From positions 248,001 to 312,000 of the forward strand of contig NAJO01000019.1 of the NCBI GenBank assembly GCA_002077065.1: 64,000 bases of DNA. The letters are read 5' to 3'. Both the position numbers and the translations under genes were made by a program. Within the stretch, counting starts at the first letter, position 1, and each line of letters opens with the position of its first letter. Source of the stretch: Cryoendolithus antarcticus (taxonomy: Eukaryota > Ascomycota > Dothideomycetes > Cladosporiales > Cladosporiaceae). Below the pieces are notes generated by a model. It saw only the letters and a program-made list of their open reading frames with translations, had not been told where the DNA came from and did no database searches. Below, piece by piece: positions 51,711 to 61,974 of the stretch.

Positions 51711-53701
51711 CTAGATTCCAACACATCTCTTGACAGTCATCCGCACACCCTTCGAATCGACGCTAGAGTAAGGCACAAAGAAATCATGTGCCATATCCAC
51801 ATCGCCCCGGCTCGTCTCGAACAACTCGAAGTCGAAGCGTCTGATCAAGGTAGCAACTGTGAGGTACATCTCCGAACGGGCAAGGTTGATACCCAGACAG
51901 CCTCTAGTGCCCTGGCGAATGTCAAGGAAAGCCGAGCACCTAGATCACAGTCCAGACTCACCCTACTAAAGTTTACCAGATACTTATCAAGCTTGCTGTC
52001 ACCAAGCCACCTCTGCGGATCGAACTTATCCGGGTCCGGAAAAACGTCCGCATTGTGATGCTGTAGCCAAGTCGACATACTGACCGACGTTCCTCTGGGT
52101 ATCGTCCATTGCTTGAATTGAAGTTCTCGATCTGGTGCTATGCGGGCCAGGCGACTTGATGCCCCGTCGCAAAGTCGTGAGCACTCCTTAATGACGGCTG
52201 TCAAGTACGGTAGCTGCTCCAGTACATGAGTTGGAGGTAGATCGTAGGGATTCAAAATCGCTTGCTTCAGCTCTACACTGAGGCGCTCCAGGATCGAGTC
52301 ATCCGCGACGATGAAGTAGAGGATCGACTTCAAAAAATGCACCGTCGTGACCGAGCCGGCGACCACGAGGATCTGACCCGCTTCGACGAGGTGCTTTGTG
52401 GACCTGCGACTAGAGGTCAGCAACTGTATACGAAATCATTGTATCTATAACTCGTGAGATCTCAGTGAGAAGAAAGTGCTCGCTTCTGGTTCAATCAACC
52501 GTGTCGCAACAAATGACATCATATCTAGGGCACCACAGGGAAAGACATCATGCTGCAAGATAACGACGATGTACTCTCACGAGCGCAGTGAAGGAATGAG
52601 AGCGCTCGCGGTGTACATGACATCAGCACAGCAACCCTGAGATATGCCGGGAGAGTCAGACCAGTACGTCGACACGTTACATGTCTGCTTACCTTTCTTC
52701 GGGTGGCAGGTCTTCCGACTCGATGAGATCGTGGAAGATCGTTCTGTTCTTCGGCTCCTTCTCGCCGCGGCCTAAGCTCTGCTTCACGAGCTCGATGCGA
52801 GCAAGCTGATCCGATTTCATGGTGAGCACTGGTGCCAAGGAGGGATCCAACTTCTCAACGAACCACGGCGGGGCAGCCATCAACCATTCGATCACGAATG
52901 GGCAATAGCGGAATAGATTCGATGATTCGGCTGTCGTGATGAGCAACTTGGCATACTCCGGTGAAAAGTCGGGTCTGTCTAAGTAGTCGTAACACTGGTT
53001 GAAGCAGAATTCGGTCCTGCGATAGGTCTGTTAGACCTGCAGACCTGCCTTAGGGAATCTACTCACATTATGTCAGTCGTCATTGCCACGAACGCATGCT
53101 CGAGGTTCACTGGCTCGCCGGTCTCGCTGCGCTGCCTCAGCTGCTCGCATAGCTTGTCGATTTTGGCACGGATCGTGCGAGCCTCCAGTCTGTTCACAGC
53201 CTGCTTCGAGAAGAACGGATTCAGAGCCGCCCTACGCATACGATGCAAGTCGTGCCCTGCCGTAGCGATCACAGACCTGGAGAGTCCGAAGCCGCCCAGC
53301 GCCATGGCATCTTTGTCCCGCTTCTCATTGCTACCAGCGTAGAGAGCATCGTAAAAGTCAGGGTCGACGATATGGACTTCCCAAGGCGTGATGCGAACGA
53401 TAGGCCCTAGTCGAGGTCAGTTTTGTGCCGAATAATCAGTAGCGATGAAGGCGGGATACGGACCATACTTCTCGTGCAGTCGCTCAAGTTCCCACGGTAG
53501 TTTACCGCGCTTCACGACATCGTAGTAGAAGGTGTATGCCGTTGAGAGCGCTGCGAGCTTCGGCCCCGGGAACTTCGCAATCGGGCTCAGGTACAGTCGG
53601 TAGACCACAGTGTAGAGCAGAGCAACTACAGAGATACCAGAGAGTGCCAGTAGTACGATACTCATGGCAGAGGTGCCGAGAAGCTCGCGTATCGCTGCCA
53701 T
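51711..53701 (-). CDS. Cytochrome P450 monooxygenase
   Basis: Five exons on the minus strand: 53464-53701, 53067-53406, 52693-53016, 51962-52403, 51711-51911; 514 residues with consistent phases. An N-terminal membrane anchor ([20 protein letters not shown]) is followed by [35 protein letters not shown], the I-helix AGSVTT (316-321), K-helix ExxR as ECSR (374-377), FDPQRW, and the heme loop [12 protein letters not shown] with the ligand Cys near 453, formed across intron 4. ER-bound, NADPH-P450-reductase dependent. The sequence resembles trichodiene-oxygenase/benzoate-hydroxylase-like families of secondary metabolism; the substrate is unknown. Intron 3 (52404-52692) is 289 bases, far longer than all others here. 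The stop lies 41 bases from that of the convergent oxygenase-like gene. Confidence 0.9.
52404..52692 (-). other. Unusually long P450 intron
   Basis: 289 bases with GTAAGC donor and TGCTGACCT ... GTCGCAG end, against 47-99 bases for every other coding intron here. Contents show no frame or repeat that I recognise. Confidence 0.6.
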
Positions 53702-54553
53702 GTCGCTTCCCCAAGTGCCTATAGTATTGAAAACGCTGCTACCGGCCAGACTGCAGCAGAACCGCAGTGTGTCGCTGCCCTTGTGAGAGATGACGAAATG
53801 AAGCAGATGGTCTGTTCTTCTCTCACCGGAATTCTCTACCAGATCTACCGTGGAAGACGCGTGGATTCCAGTAGGAAGCGTTTCGATCTTCTGAAGAAGG
53901 GAAGGAGATGCGTTGCAGAGAAGACGAGACTGCGACCTCAGGAAACGGGAACTTATACCTGCGCCACCACCCTCAGCTCGCCACATGCAGCATTCATTGT
54001 ACGCGAAGCAGCCTGTACGCCGACCGCCGCGGTGCTTTAAGCTGGATCTTTGACCGACATTACTGTTCTCGAAAGCCCTTCGGCGCGCATAACAGCGGAC
54101 GTGCATCTGAGAGTTGCTGCTGCGAGACTGACACGAATGACAGTCATTTCACGCGTCAGCAGATAGGGACGTCAAGGTGCCTGCGAGCTGATCGATGGGT
54201 GGAGGTGGCTTGCAGGACGGGCTGCGGCAGGGTGGTCTGACCAGCCCAATTGCCTTGTGCAGCTGCAACCGCTTTAGTGGCCACGATGTTTTGGCGAGCA
54301 GAAGCTTCGAATGCCGGCAAAGGACTGGCAAAGATGGATGCTGGACAAGGTACATTCTAACGCTGCCGGACGTGTGGTCAAGCTTTCCTTGGCTTCTGGA
54401 GGACCTCCACGGGGACCTCAACGTGGAGCTTCTACTGTACCTTCTACAAGCGACATCCCCGTTCCTCACCACACACTGTCACCTACTACACCCATATAGC
54501 CCTGCGCGTACACATGTCTATGCTCGTATGCCAGACTCATCTTTGACGCCGAT
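53702..54553. other. Divergent promoter region of the P450 and RBR ligase genes
   Basis: 852 bases. A short upstream frame (ATG near 54515, before the ligase ATG 54554) could act as a uORF. Nothing else recognised. Confidence 0.45.
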
Positions 54554-56542
54554 ATGGACCGTGTCCCTATCCCGCAAACGCGCCGCCTGTGGAAGAGCAA
54601 GGCCGACTTCTTCAGACCATTTCGCAGCGCCGGCAGCGGTAACGAGACCATCACGCCACTATATGACCCAGATTGTGTGCAGCCAGACCACGTGATAGAG
54701 GCAGACCAAGAGCAGCTGGAAGGGCTCAACGCTGCCCTAGGGACACTCGTAGACGCGTTTCCTGATGTTGAGATCGAGGCCTTGCGCGAGATGCTAGAGC
54801 GGGTCAGCGAAGACAGCAGGGCACAAATAGTCGCTGAGCGACTGCTCACGCGTAAAAGGGATGCCGTGAGCTCCGGTATGCGAGCAAGGGCTGCTCAGAT
54901 GCTGAGGCTGCCCGCGAATGAAGACGCTGCGACTGGCGCTGTCTCTGCTTCGTCCCGACAACGGAGGTCCTTGCTGTTGGAGGAGACTTTTCGGGGCGAA
55001 AAATATCAAACGGCCGTGAAGCAGCTCTTGTATCAGGAGTTCAAAACGTTGAGCCACTCGACGATCAAGGCCGTCATGGCAGAGAACAACGCATCCTACA
55101 CTCTGTCGCGACCCACTTTGCAGCAGCTCGTGAGCAAGGCATGGCGCTTTCCACTCACGCTGCCAATGTTCTTGACGAGGCGAGCTGCTCCAGTAGCTGA
55201 GCAAGACCATCCTGCGCTCTTCTGGCGGGCGGAGGCAGCTCATGCGAACGCGAGTGTCCCCGCCGTGCGTCAGACAGGAAGCACAGTACTGGACCGCGAG
55301 CTTCATGAGCTGTTCGTTGCACCGGTCATAACCAAGGCCAGGCAGTATCAGCTCTCTGCCGACCTCGCGCTAGCAAAAGAGCTCAACGAGACCGAAGCGG
55401 AGGAGGCTGAGGCGACCTTCGACTGTGAGTGCTGCTTTGCTTCCGTTACATTCGAGAGCCTCGCTACCTGCGATGATCTGTGTCACTGTCTTTGCTTCGA
55501 GTGCATTCTACGGACAGCGAACGAAGCTGTCTACGGTCAAGGCTGGGCACGAAGCGTTCACTGGGACAAATCTACATTGCGATGCTTTGCGCCGAGCTCT
55601 ACTGAATGTCAAGGTGCCATCCCAAGACGACTTGCGGAGCGGGCTCTGGACATATCAGGCACTGACGACGTCTGGACTGAATTTCAGAAGCGTCTCACAC
55701 GGCAAGCACTGGCCAAGAGTCAGATGCCACTTCGACGTTGCCCACTCTGCGACTACGCCGAAGTCGAGGATCCTCCGCGGCCGACGTGGCGACCTGCCAA
55801 GGAAATCACCCGCCTAGTCTTCTCCCGTACACCACCTGGGGTTCAAGTACTCCTCATCATCTCAGCACTCATCTCTACTTTCTTCGTTGCTCCTCTCCTC
55901 CTCTTCGCCTCCGTCCTCTACCTCCTCTCTCATATCTTCCCTCCATTCATTGCGATGCTCCAGACGTCCTACGCTCGCGTCCGCATCCACCGCCGATCAC
56001 CCAGGTTCCACTGCCTCAACGAAGACTGCGCCACAGCGACCTGCACAACCTGTCTCGCACCCTGGATCGATCCACACACTTGCTTCTCCAATGCTCGTAC
56101 TTCCCTCCGCACCCTCATCGAGACCTCCGCAACCGCAGCCATCAAGCGAACATGCCCTCGCTGCCATCTCTCCTTCGTCAAAGCATCCGGCTGTAACAAG
56201 CTAGTCTGCAACTGCGGCTACACAATGTGCTACACCTGTCGCTGCGAGATCACGGCAAAGGAAGGGTATCAGCACTTTTGCCAGCATTTCCGACCGGCTG
56301 GTGGAAAGTGCAGCCAGTGCGAGAGGTGCGAGTTGTACGGCGATGAGGATGAAGATGCCGTTGTGAGGCGCGCAGTGGAGAAGGCAGAACGGGAGTGGAT
56401 GGAAGGTGGGAAGGGGGGCGAGACTGAAGGGGAGAGAAGAGCGAGAAGGGCGGTGGTAGAAGCTGTGGTGGGGAAGAAGAAGGTGAAGTGGTGGGAGGGT
56501 TGGTTGGATGCTGTGGTGGATGTGCTGATGGAGATTGACTGA
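54554..56542 (+). CDS. RBR E3 ubiquitin ligase, RNF216/TRIAD3-like, with membrane segments
   Basis: Single exon, 662 residues. A CUE-like helical region lies at about 57-105 (LEGLNAALGTLVDAFPDVEI, EALREMLERV). RING1 starts near 305 with CECCFASVTFESLATC, HCLCFECILRT. IBR-like cysteines follow (CPLCDYAEVED, then FHCLNEDCATATCTTC). RING2 reads CPRCHLSFVKASGCNKLVC, NCGYTMCYTCRCEI; the Cys in SGCNKL matches the parkin-type catalytic cysteine. The following YQHFCQHFRPAGGKCSQCER is the special extension of RNF216. Unusually, two hydrophobic segments (VLLIISALISTFFVAPLLLF, ASVLYLLSHIFPPFIAML) sit between RING1 and the IBR cysteines, which would anchor it to a membrane. The C-terminus is rich in Glu/Lys. 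Targets unknown. Confidence 0.88.
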   Translation: MDRVPIPQTRRLWKSKADFFRPFRSAGSGNETITPLYDPDCVQPDHVIEADQEQLEGLNAALGTLVDAFPDVEIEALREMLERVSEDSRAQIVAERLLTRKRDAVSSGMRARAAQMLRLPANEDAATGAVSASSRQRRSLLLEETFRGEKYQTAVKQLLYQEFKTLSHSTIKAVMAENNASYTLSRPTLQQLVSKAWRFPLTLPMFLTRRAAPVAEQDHPALFWRAEAAHANASVPAVRQTGSTVLDRELHELFVAPVITKARQYQLSADLALAKELNETEAEEAEATFDCECCFASVTFESLATCDDLCHCLCFECILRTANEAVYGQGWARSVHWDKSTLRCFAPSSTECQGAIPRRLAERALDISGTDDVWTEFQKRLTRQALAKSQMPLRRCPLCDYAEVEDPPRPTWRPAKEITRLVFSRTPPGVQVLLIISALISTFFVAPLLLFASVLYLLSHIFPPFIAMLQTSYARVRIHRRSPRFHCLNEDCATATCTTCLAPWIDPHTCFSNARTSLRTLIETSATAAIKRTCPRCHLSFVKASGCNKLVCNCGYTMCYTCRCEITAKEGYQHFCQHFRPAGGKCSQCERCELYGDEDEDAVVRRAVEKAEREWMEGGKGGETEGERRARRAVVEAVVGKKKVKWWEGWLDAVVDVLMEID

Positions 56543-56768
56543 GTCTGGCGCTGGTGAACTGAGGCAAATTCCTGTGATACGTCCGCGAAAAGAAGGCAGA
56601 TTACTACCCTCTCCTACATCTTCTCGATTGTGCCCTCCGGACATTTGCGTTTACTCCTGCGGCTACGTGCGCTCGCTCACGTATATAATCCTGTAGTCGC
56701 AGCACGTTCAAAGCGGTCAACTCCATCAACAACGAACGGCTGTCTCAAATCCCTCTATGTCGAAGCGA
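56543..56768. other. Convergent intergenic region
   Basis: 226 bases between two stop codons. No feature seen. Confidence 0.5.
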
Positions 56769-58550
56769 CTACATCCATCCCACGCACCCTAAAAAATCGC
56801 AAGCTGGCGTCTCAAGACACGCTTCATCGCACACACCCCATCTCACTGCAGCTGCAGCAGGCACCCCCGGGCGTAGCTTAACGGGCACTTGATGTCTCTT
56901 ATCATAATACGCGATGTCCGCCCAAAGATACAGCGGCCGCTCATTGAAGGCCAGTGGTTCTTCTCGTGGCGGCTCCTGAACCTCCTTCTTTTCGGGGGTT
57001 TCAAAGGGTTTCCTGATACCACTATCGGTCGAGGATCCTGCTACAACCTTGAGATAGCCGGAAGCCGCCATGGCGTCGAGCGTCGGGAGTCTGCCCTCGG
57101 TCAGTCCTGCGGCGGTAGGTAGGTGAGGTGAGGTGGACGGCGCTGAAGTCGTGACGTCGGGCGCGTTCGCGCTCGCGGCTATTCGCGCAGGCACAGCCGA
57201 TTTTGTATCGACGCCTGCTGTGTCCGAATGAGTTGCTGTGTCGTCGGTCTGTGCCCTACAAGTCGTCAGTCCCTCGGGCGCGGGTTGGCTTGCAGGGAGT
57301 GTTGACGGCGCGGCTGAACACGAATTGTCACACGCTTCATCCAAAAGCGTTGCACCGCCGTCCGCTTCCGAGTCATCACAATAAATGGTCTCGGGCGTAC
57401 TTTCGCTGAATCGAGGTGATGCCGGCGCGAGCGTACTCGTGTCGACGAACGTACCATACGTGACCGTTGCGTTGATGGCCACTCTGGAGGCATTGACGGC
57501 TGCGTTCTTGGTGGGACCATGGCCATCTGTTAGCGATGTTGGCGCGGGCCTACTTGCGTCACTAGACGCCTCGTCCCAAACCGCTGCACTGTCCGCTGCA
57601 TTTGGGTCCTCAAGAGCCGCATTCCTCGAGGAACCTTCGATTTTCCGAGGTGACCTTGGCGTAGACTCGCTTGTATTGGCCAGCGTCGCGTCAAGAGTTG
57701 TATCAACGGTCGCTACTTTGGATTTCTCGACAAGACTTGATCGTGAAGGTGACAGAGAGTCCGCACGCGGTGATTGCTCAGCGGCCTGAGGGGGCGAGAG
57801 TTGTGGATTCCCGTGTCCGTGTGGAGTGGTCAGATTGGGTACCGGACATGGCGATGCGTCTGGATCCTCTTCCACGGCGTTGTCTGGCGTCAACGGCCGT
57901 GTAAAGTCCGTCGTTGCCGTGACTGGCTGGGTCTCTTCGTACTGCAGGTCACCTCCGAGACTGGCTGATGCACGTGTCGGAGAGTTGGAGGCAGGTTCCG
58001 TATCTTCAACTGCTGGAGTCTCTGCATGCTCTGTATCGTCCACGACGCTCGCTATTGCAGAACCCACAGATTCAGAGACGGTCGTCGGGACTTGACGTGA
58101 AGCAGATGGCAATGAGTTGTTCGTCGTGTCCGTCAGATCGGCCACCAGTGTCTGTGTGGTCGAAGTCGTGAAAGGAACTTGGTGATCACGGTGGGACCTT
58201 TTGCGGAATGCGGCCTTGCTCATTCGGCCGCTGTTGTGGCCCAGGGGTGGAAAGTCATCTTCGTCGAATATAGACGCCTGAGATGGCCCATCAAGCTTCT
58301 AACTCGGCCTCATGGTCGTAGAGATATTGGGATGCTGGTCGACTGGAGCCTTGTTCTCCTCGGCTTGCGGATCATAGCTTCCTGTTCGCTTGCTTTCCTG
58401 GCGCCCGTCTCCGACCGTACTGTTGGCACCTAGGGCGAATTCTTGTAACATGTGCTCTTCTAGCGTTGCGATTTCTGCGCGGCCTAGGTCTAGTGAAGGT
58501 GATCGTGGGAGTGATGCTGGTAAGGCGACGATGGGCTTTCGCGCACTCAT
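56769..58550 (-). pseudogene. Low-complexity protein of unknown function with an in-frame TAG
   Basis: From ATG 58550 the frame reads MSARKPIVALPASLPRSPSL, then about 80 residues to TAG 58299-58301, and continues in the same frame through KLDGPSQASIFDEDDFPPLG to a 484-residue frame beginning MSKAAFRKRSHRD (58223) and ending at 56769. The DEDDFPPLG motif lies between TAG and the second ATG, which suggests both parts belong together. The long part is Thr/Ser/Ala/Pro-rich and disordered; the last 60 residues are different (RPLYLWADIAYYDKRHQ, then a Cys-containing end). No domain recognised. Options: a nonsense allele, an unrecognised intron (no good donor found), or a real start at 58223 with the upstream piece non-coding. 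I have marked it as disrupted but the downstream frame may well be expressed. Confidence 0.45.
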
Positions 58551-59030
58551 CTTGTCGGGTTCGATGACCTTTGAGGAGTGACTGAGCGAAGGATATAAGC
58601 GATTTGATGGTGCAATCGCGCTCTAGTGAAGGATAGCGGATGGAGGCGACTTTGGAAGCTCTAAAGATGCTCGTAGCGATGTCGTGGAACACTGAATTCC
58701 GCCGCTGGCTCTGTCAAGTCAACCAGAGTACATGAGTGTCATCCCGATGAACGTATCGGAGGACAGCGGGCAGTGGCAGGCACGAGACGATGAAGCAACC
58801 GCCTGTGCTCCGCTCGTAGCTGCATTTGCAGCGCTCTTGAACTTAGCATATTTTGCTGGGATCCTCGCAATAACGATCACAAACTCACCCTGCTAAAGAT
58901 AGTCCGGAGCGTGACTGGACTACAATGAGTGTTGCGCTTTTTTCTCGCCGGGATCCAGATCCTCACATTTGCTAGTGTATATTTTCGAAGCATAACTAGC
59001 GCACGAAGTGCGAATGTTCAGGACGAGACG
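58551..59030. other. Intergenic region
   Basis: 480 bases; promoter of the low-complexity gene and 3' UTR of the DUF6594 gene. Nothing else recognised. Confidence 0.5.
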
Positions 59031-60113
59031 TCAAGTCGACGCAGTACCAACGAAGACCACTAGCACCGCTGCATAAGCTGCGACGATACCAAGGATCACT
59101 TGTGGTTGCAATGAACTTCTCCGAGCGACGATGATCGCGAACAGCAGCACTGCGACTGAAGTCGTGACTAGCGAACAAATGACTCCCGGCACAAGGCGCA
59201 TGATCAGCATCGGCACGATGAGCGAAAGGCCGCCAGCAAGAGCGTAATAGAACTTCTTGGTCTTGAGTTGACCTTGCTCGCGCTCCAGCTTAGCGCGACG
59301 TCCGATGCCTGGTAGTCGAGGTCGGTTGTAGTCCCATTCTTTGGGTAAGCGCTGGTGCCTAGGTAACAGGTCGTAATGCTTCATCATCTCGCGCTCCATC
59401 TGCTTGGTCGTCTGCAGTAAGAATGGCTCCTGCGCAAAGCCATTGTTCACCGCCTGCTGCATGTACTCCATATCGCGGATCGCTTTGCCTATCACGCAAC
59501 GTGGTAAGCCACGATTGTAGAGGGCATACAGGGGGACGGAGTGGCAAACCCTACAGTATCGATGCACTAGTTGAGGCAGAAGCACACTCGTCTTACCGTC
59601 CATCGTCTGCTTTGCAGCTTGCACGAGGTCTCGCTGGTAGGTCCGGACAACAACACTTTGCATCGTAGCAACGCTCACGACGTAGCGCTTGACCTCCTTG
59701 CGATCGGGCGAAAGTATCGGCCAGAACAAGTTTGGCCTCGCAACATCGAGCAGTCGATCTGACAGCGGAGAGGTCTCGTACTCGTGCTTCGCATCATGCC
59801 ATCGCCCGTCAGGTAGAGATGCCTGCGGTGATGCATCAGCCGACTCCTTCTTCCGCGAGTAGGTAGTGGACCTCGTACTGAGTACTGACGGCTTCCGTCG
59901 TACAGTGTGACGAGTCGCTGTCTTCCGCTTTTCTCGCCGTGGTTCCTCGTACGAAGTCACGCTCTCCTCGTCCGGCTCACGTCTACGCTGACCAAACACA
60001 TTGCGCCATGACCAGCGCTGTCGCTGTGCTGCATCTTCGTAAGCCGCTTTCTTGTCGTAGAGTGCTTTCTCGTCTGCACGCCTCTGTTCGCGGTCTCGCG
60101 TGACCTCCGGCAT
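59031..60113 (-). CDS. DUF6594-type membrane protein
   Basis: Single exon from ATG 60113, 360 residues. The N-terminal 110 residues are charged, Arg/Lys/Glu-rich (RREKRKTATRHTVRRKPS). A helical middle (FWPILSPDRKEVKRYVVSVA, QSVVVRTYQRDLVQAAKQ) precedes three C-terminal membrane segments: KKFYYALAGGLSLIVPMLIM, VICSLVTTSVAVLLFAIIVA and ILGIVAAYAAVLVVFVG. The last, with AAYAAVLVVFVG, is the hallmark of the fungal DUF6594 family of unknown function. The frame is open for about 50 more codons upstream without an ATG, so the true start may lie on a further exon I could not fix. Location in an internal membrane is inferred. Confidence 0.68.
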   Translation of the reverse strand: MPEVTRDREQRRADEKALYDKKAAYEDAAQRQRWSWRNVFGQRRREPDEESVTSYEEPRREKRKTATRHTVRRKPSVLSTRSTTYSRKKESADASPQASLPDGRWHDAKHEYETSPLSDRLLDVARPNLFWPILSPDRKEVKRYVVSVATMQSVVVRTYQRDLVQAAKQTMDGKTSVLLPQLVHRYCRVCHSVPLYALYNRGLPRCVIGKAIRDMEYMQQAVNNGFAQEPFLLQTTKQMEREMMKHYDLLPRHQRLPKEWDYNRPRLPGIGRRAKLEREQGQLKTKKFYYALAGGLSLIVPMLIMRLVPGVICSLVTTSVAVLLFAIIVARRSSLQPQVILGIVAAYAAVLVVFVGTAST

Positions 60114-60748
60114 CTCAGGTGCGGCAGAAACTTTATGTCTAGAGATCGAGACGTGCGAACCCTTGATGTATCCAGCTTTATCAGCGGGAAGGGAATAGAG
60201 TCGCTCATCTGTGCCGTCGTGTTTTGATGCAGATCTGGCCCCATCACGCCAGGCTGAGCTAAGGCAGATCCGGTGAAGTAAATCAATCTATCAAGCATAC
60301 CGGTACCTACGATAGACAGATTGGAAGTGCGCATCATGGCGGCTGGACCACGCCCAAGTAATGCTGTTGATTCGTCATTCGATGTACAGGCGTCCACGGG
60401 TATGCATCGAGCATGCCCAAGGAGAAACGTGCACGTGAGTGATGACTGGAGGCGGGTCGCGCTCGTAAAACAACTTTACGCAGTATACACTTTTATGTGA
60501 GCTGGGAATAACCTGACCCCGAAGGCGACGGCGAAGCACGTCGACGTTCACCGCTCCTGCCGCGTCGGACCAATGCTACGGGTGAGGAAGAGATCATGCA
60601 AGAATAATTACATAGAGTATGCTGTAGCGCGACTATACATGTGCCCGCCTAGCAAGCAATACTCGAAACATCGCGGGTATCAACTGGAATCTTTCTCGCC
60701 CAGGCACAGCTGGAACTAGCTAGCAGTGCTTTCTATAGTCGTCGTGAC
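60114..60748. other. Intergenic region
   Basis: 635 bases between two minus-strand genes: upstream region, and possibly a missed first exon, of the DUF6594 gene, and 3' UTR of the transporter gene. Confidence 0.45.
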
Positions 60749-61974
60749 CTAAGCGCTATGCTCTCCCTTGTCCCTCGCCTTCTCGCTGCCACCCTTGATC
60801 ATGCGGGAAAGGTCGCCAACTGGTTCACTTGTCAGCATCGGGTGTACAGAGCAAGCACAGTATATCGATAGCATACCTGGCAGACTGAAGGGGAAGTCCA
60901 AGCTAGCCAACAGAATCCCGAAGAACAGATACCATCCCAACATGTCGGTCACGAAGGTCATCGCGCCAGCAGCAATGAGCAGTGGCGTAACAATCGTCGA
61001 TTTCGGGTCCATAGCCAAGTGCCAGTAAGCTCCCGCGAGGCAGCCGAAGGATGGGACGAGGAGGATGAAGATGAGGACGAAGACAATATTCGTGCGGAGG
61101 GCGCAGATGAAGTAGATGAAGCAGAGGAGACCCATGAAGAGGAGGAAGAAGGCTGTGATGGACAAGTCAGTATCGTGCGATTCAGGGCAGATGCAAGCGG
61201 GAATGTGCCTGCGAAACTTACCGAACGATGCGTTGAAGCCAGTGGTCGCCAGTCCCTCACCGGGGATCGATGGATCGGGCGAGTACGCGCCGTATGCGTT
61301 GTAGAGCGGTTGGAGGGTTGCACCGAACGTGAGCCAGAAGGCACCGAAGCTGCCAAAGACGACGAAGGGGAACGTGTTACCGAGGATCCACTGCGGCGCT
61401 GTCAGTATACTGGCCCCGGAGTTCGATCATGCAAGCTTTGATCTGACTCACCTCGCCGATCGCACCCAAGATCATGAGGAGGCCGCCGAAGAAGAAGTAT
61501 GCGCCCGTGCTCGCCGCACCGCTCCCTCCAGCTCCACGCCAGCCCATCAAGTCACAGGAAAGAGGAGTCAGGGAGAGGAGGAAGCCGACCAGACATCTGT
61601 GCAGCGTTAGTACTATCCCCGCGATTGATGTGCAGTGCTTGCATCTCAACTCACAGTGGCGTGGGATTGCCGAATGTCTTTCGCAGATCACCAGAGACCT
61701 TGTTTTGGGGCGAAAGGTAGAGCTTCTCGAACAGCTCGGGGGAGATAGAGATGCTACCAGCAGTCTGGATGCGCTTCAGCGCCTCGCCCTCGTCCATGTT
61801 GTGATGGAGGTCGTAGCCTGTATGTCATGTCAGGTGCAGCTCCCCATGAACACGATGCTAACAAGCCTTACCATTGCTAAAGTCTTTCTCGAGTGGCGAG
61901 TTCCCGTTGGTCCTGTTCGAGCCGTGGGTAGGCGGTTGCAAGCTCTCGTTATTCTGAGCAGCCTCGTAGGACAT
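60749..61974 (-). CDS. Acetate/ammonium transporter, GPR1/FUN34/YaaH (ATO) family
   Basis: Six exons on the minus strand: 61872-61974, 61655-61817, 61452-61596, 61222-61390, 60877-61152, 60749-60819; introns 54-69 bases; 308 residues. The N-terminus MSYEAAQNNESLQPP is cytosolic. SISPELFEKLYLSPQN and DLRKTFGNPTPL precede six membrane segments: LVGFLLSLTPLSCDLMGW, GAYFFFGGLLMILGAIGEWI, FPFVVFGSFGAFWLTFG, AFFLLFMGLLCFIYFICALR, IVFVLIFILLVPSFGCLAG and PLLIAAGAMTFVTDMLGWYL. NPTPLCLVGF corresponds to the family signature NPxPLGL-x-[GSA]-F. In Aspergillus and yeast relatives (AcpA, Ady2/Ato1) the protein takes up acetate at the plasma membrane or is linked to ammonia export. Every splice join restores conserved sequence. 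Confidence 0.9.
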
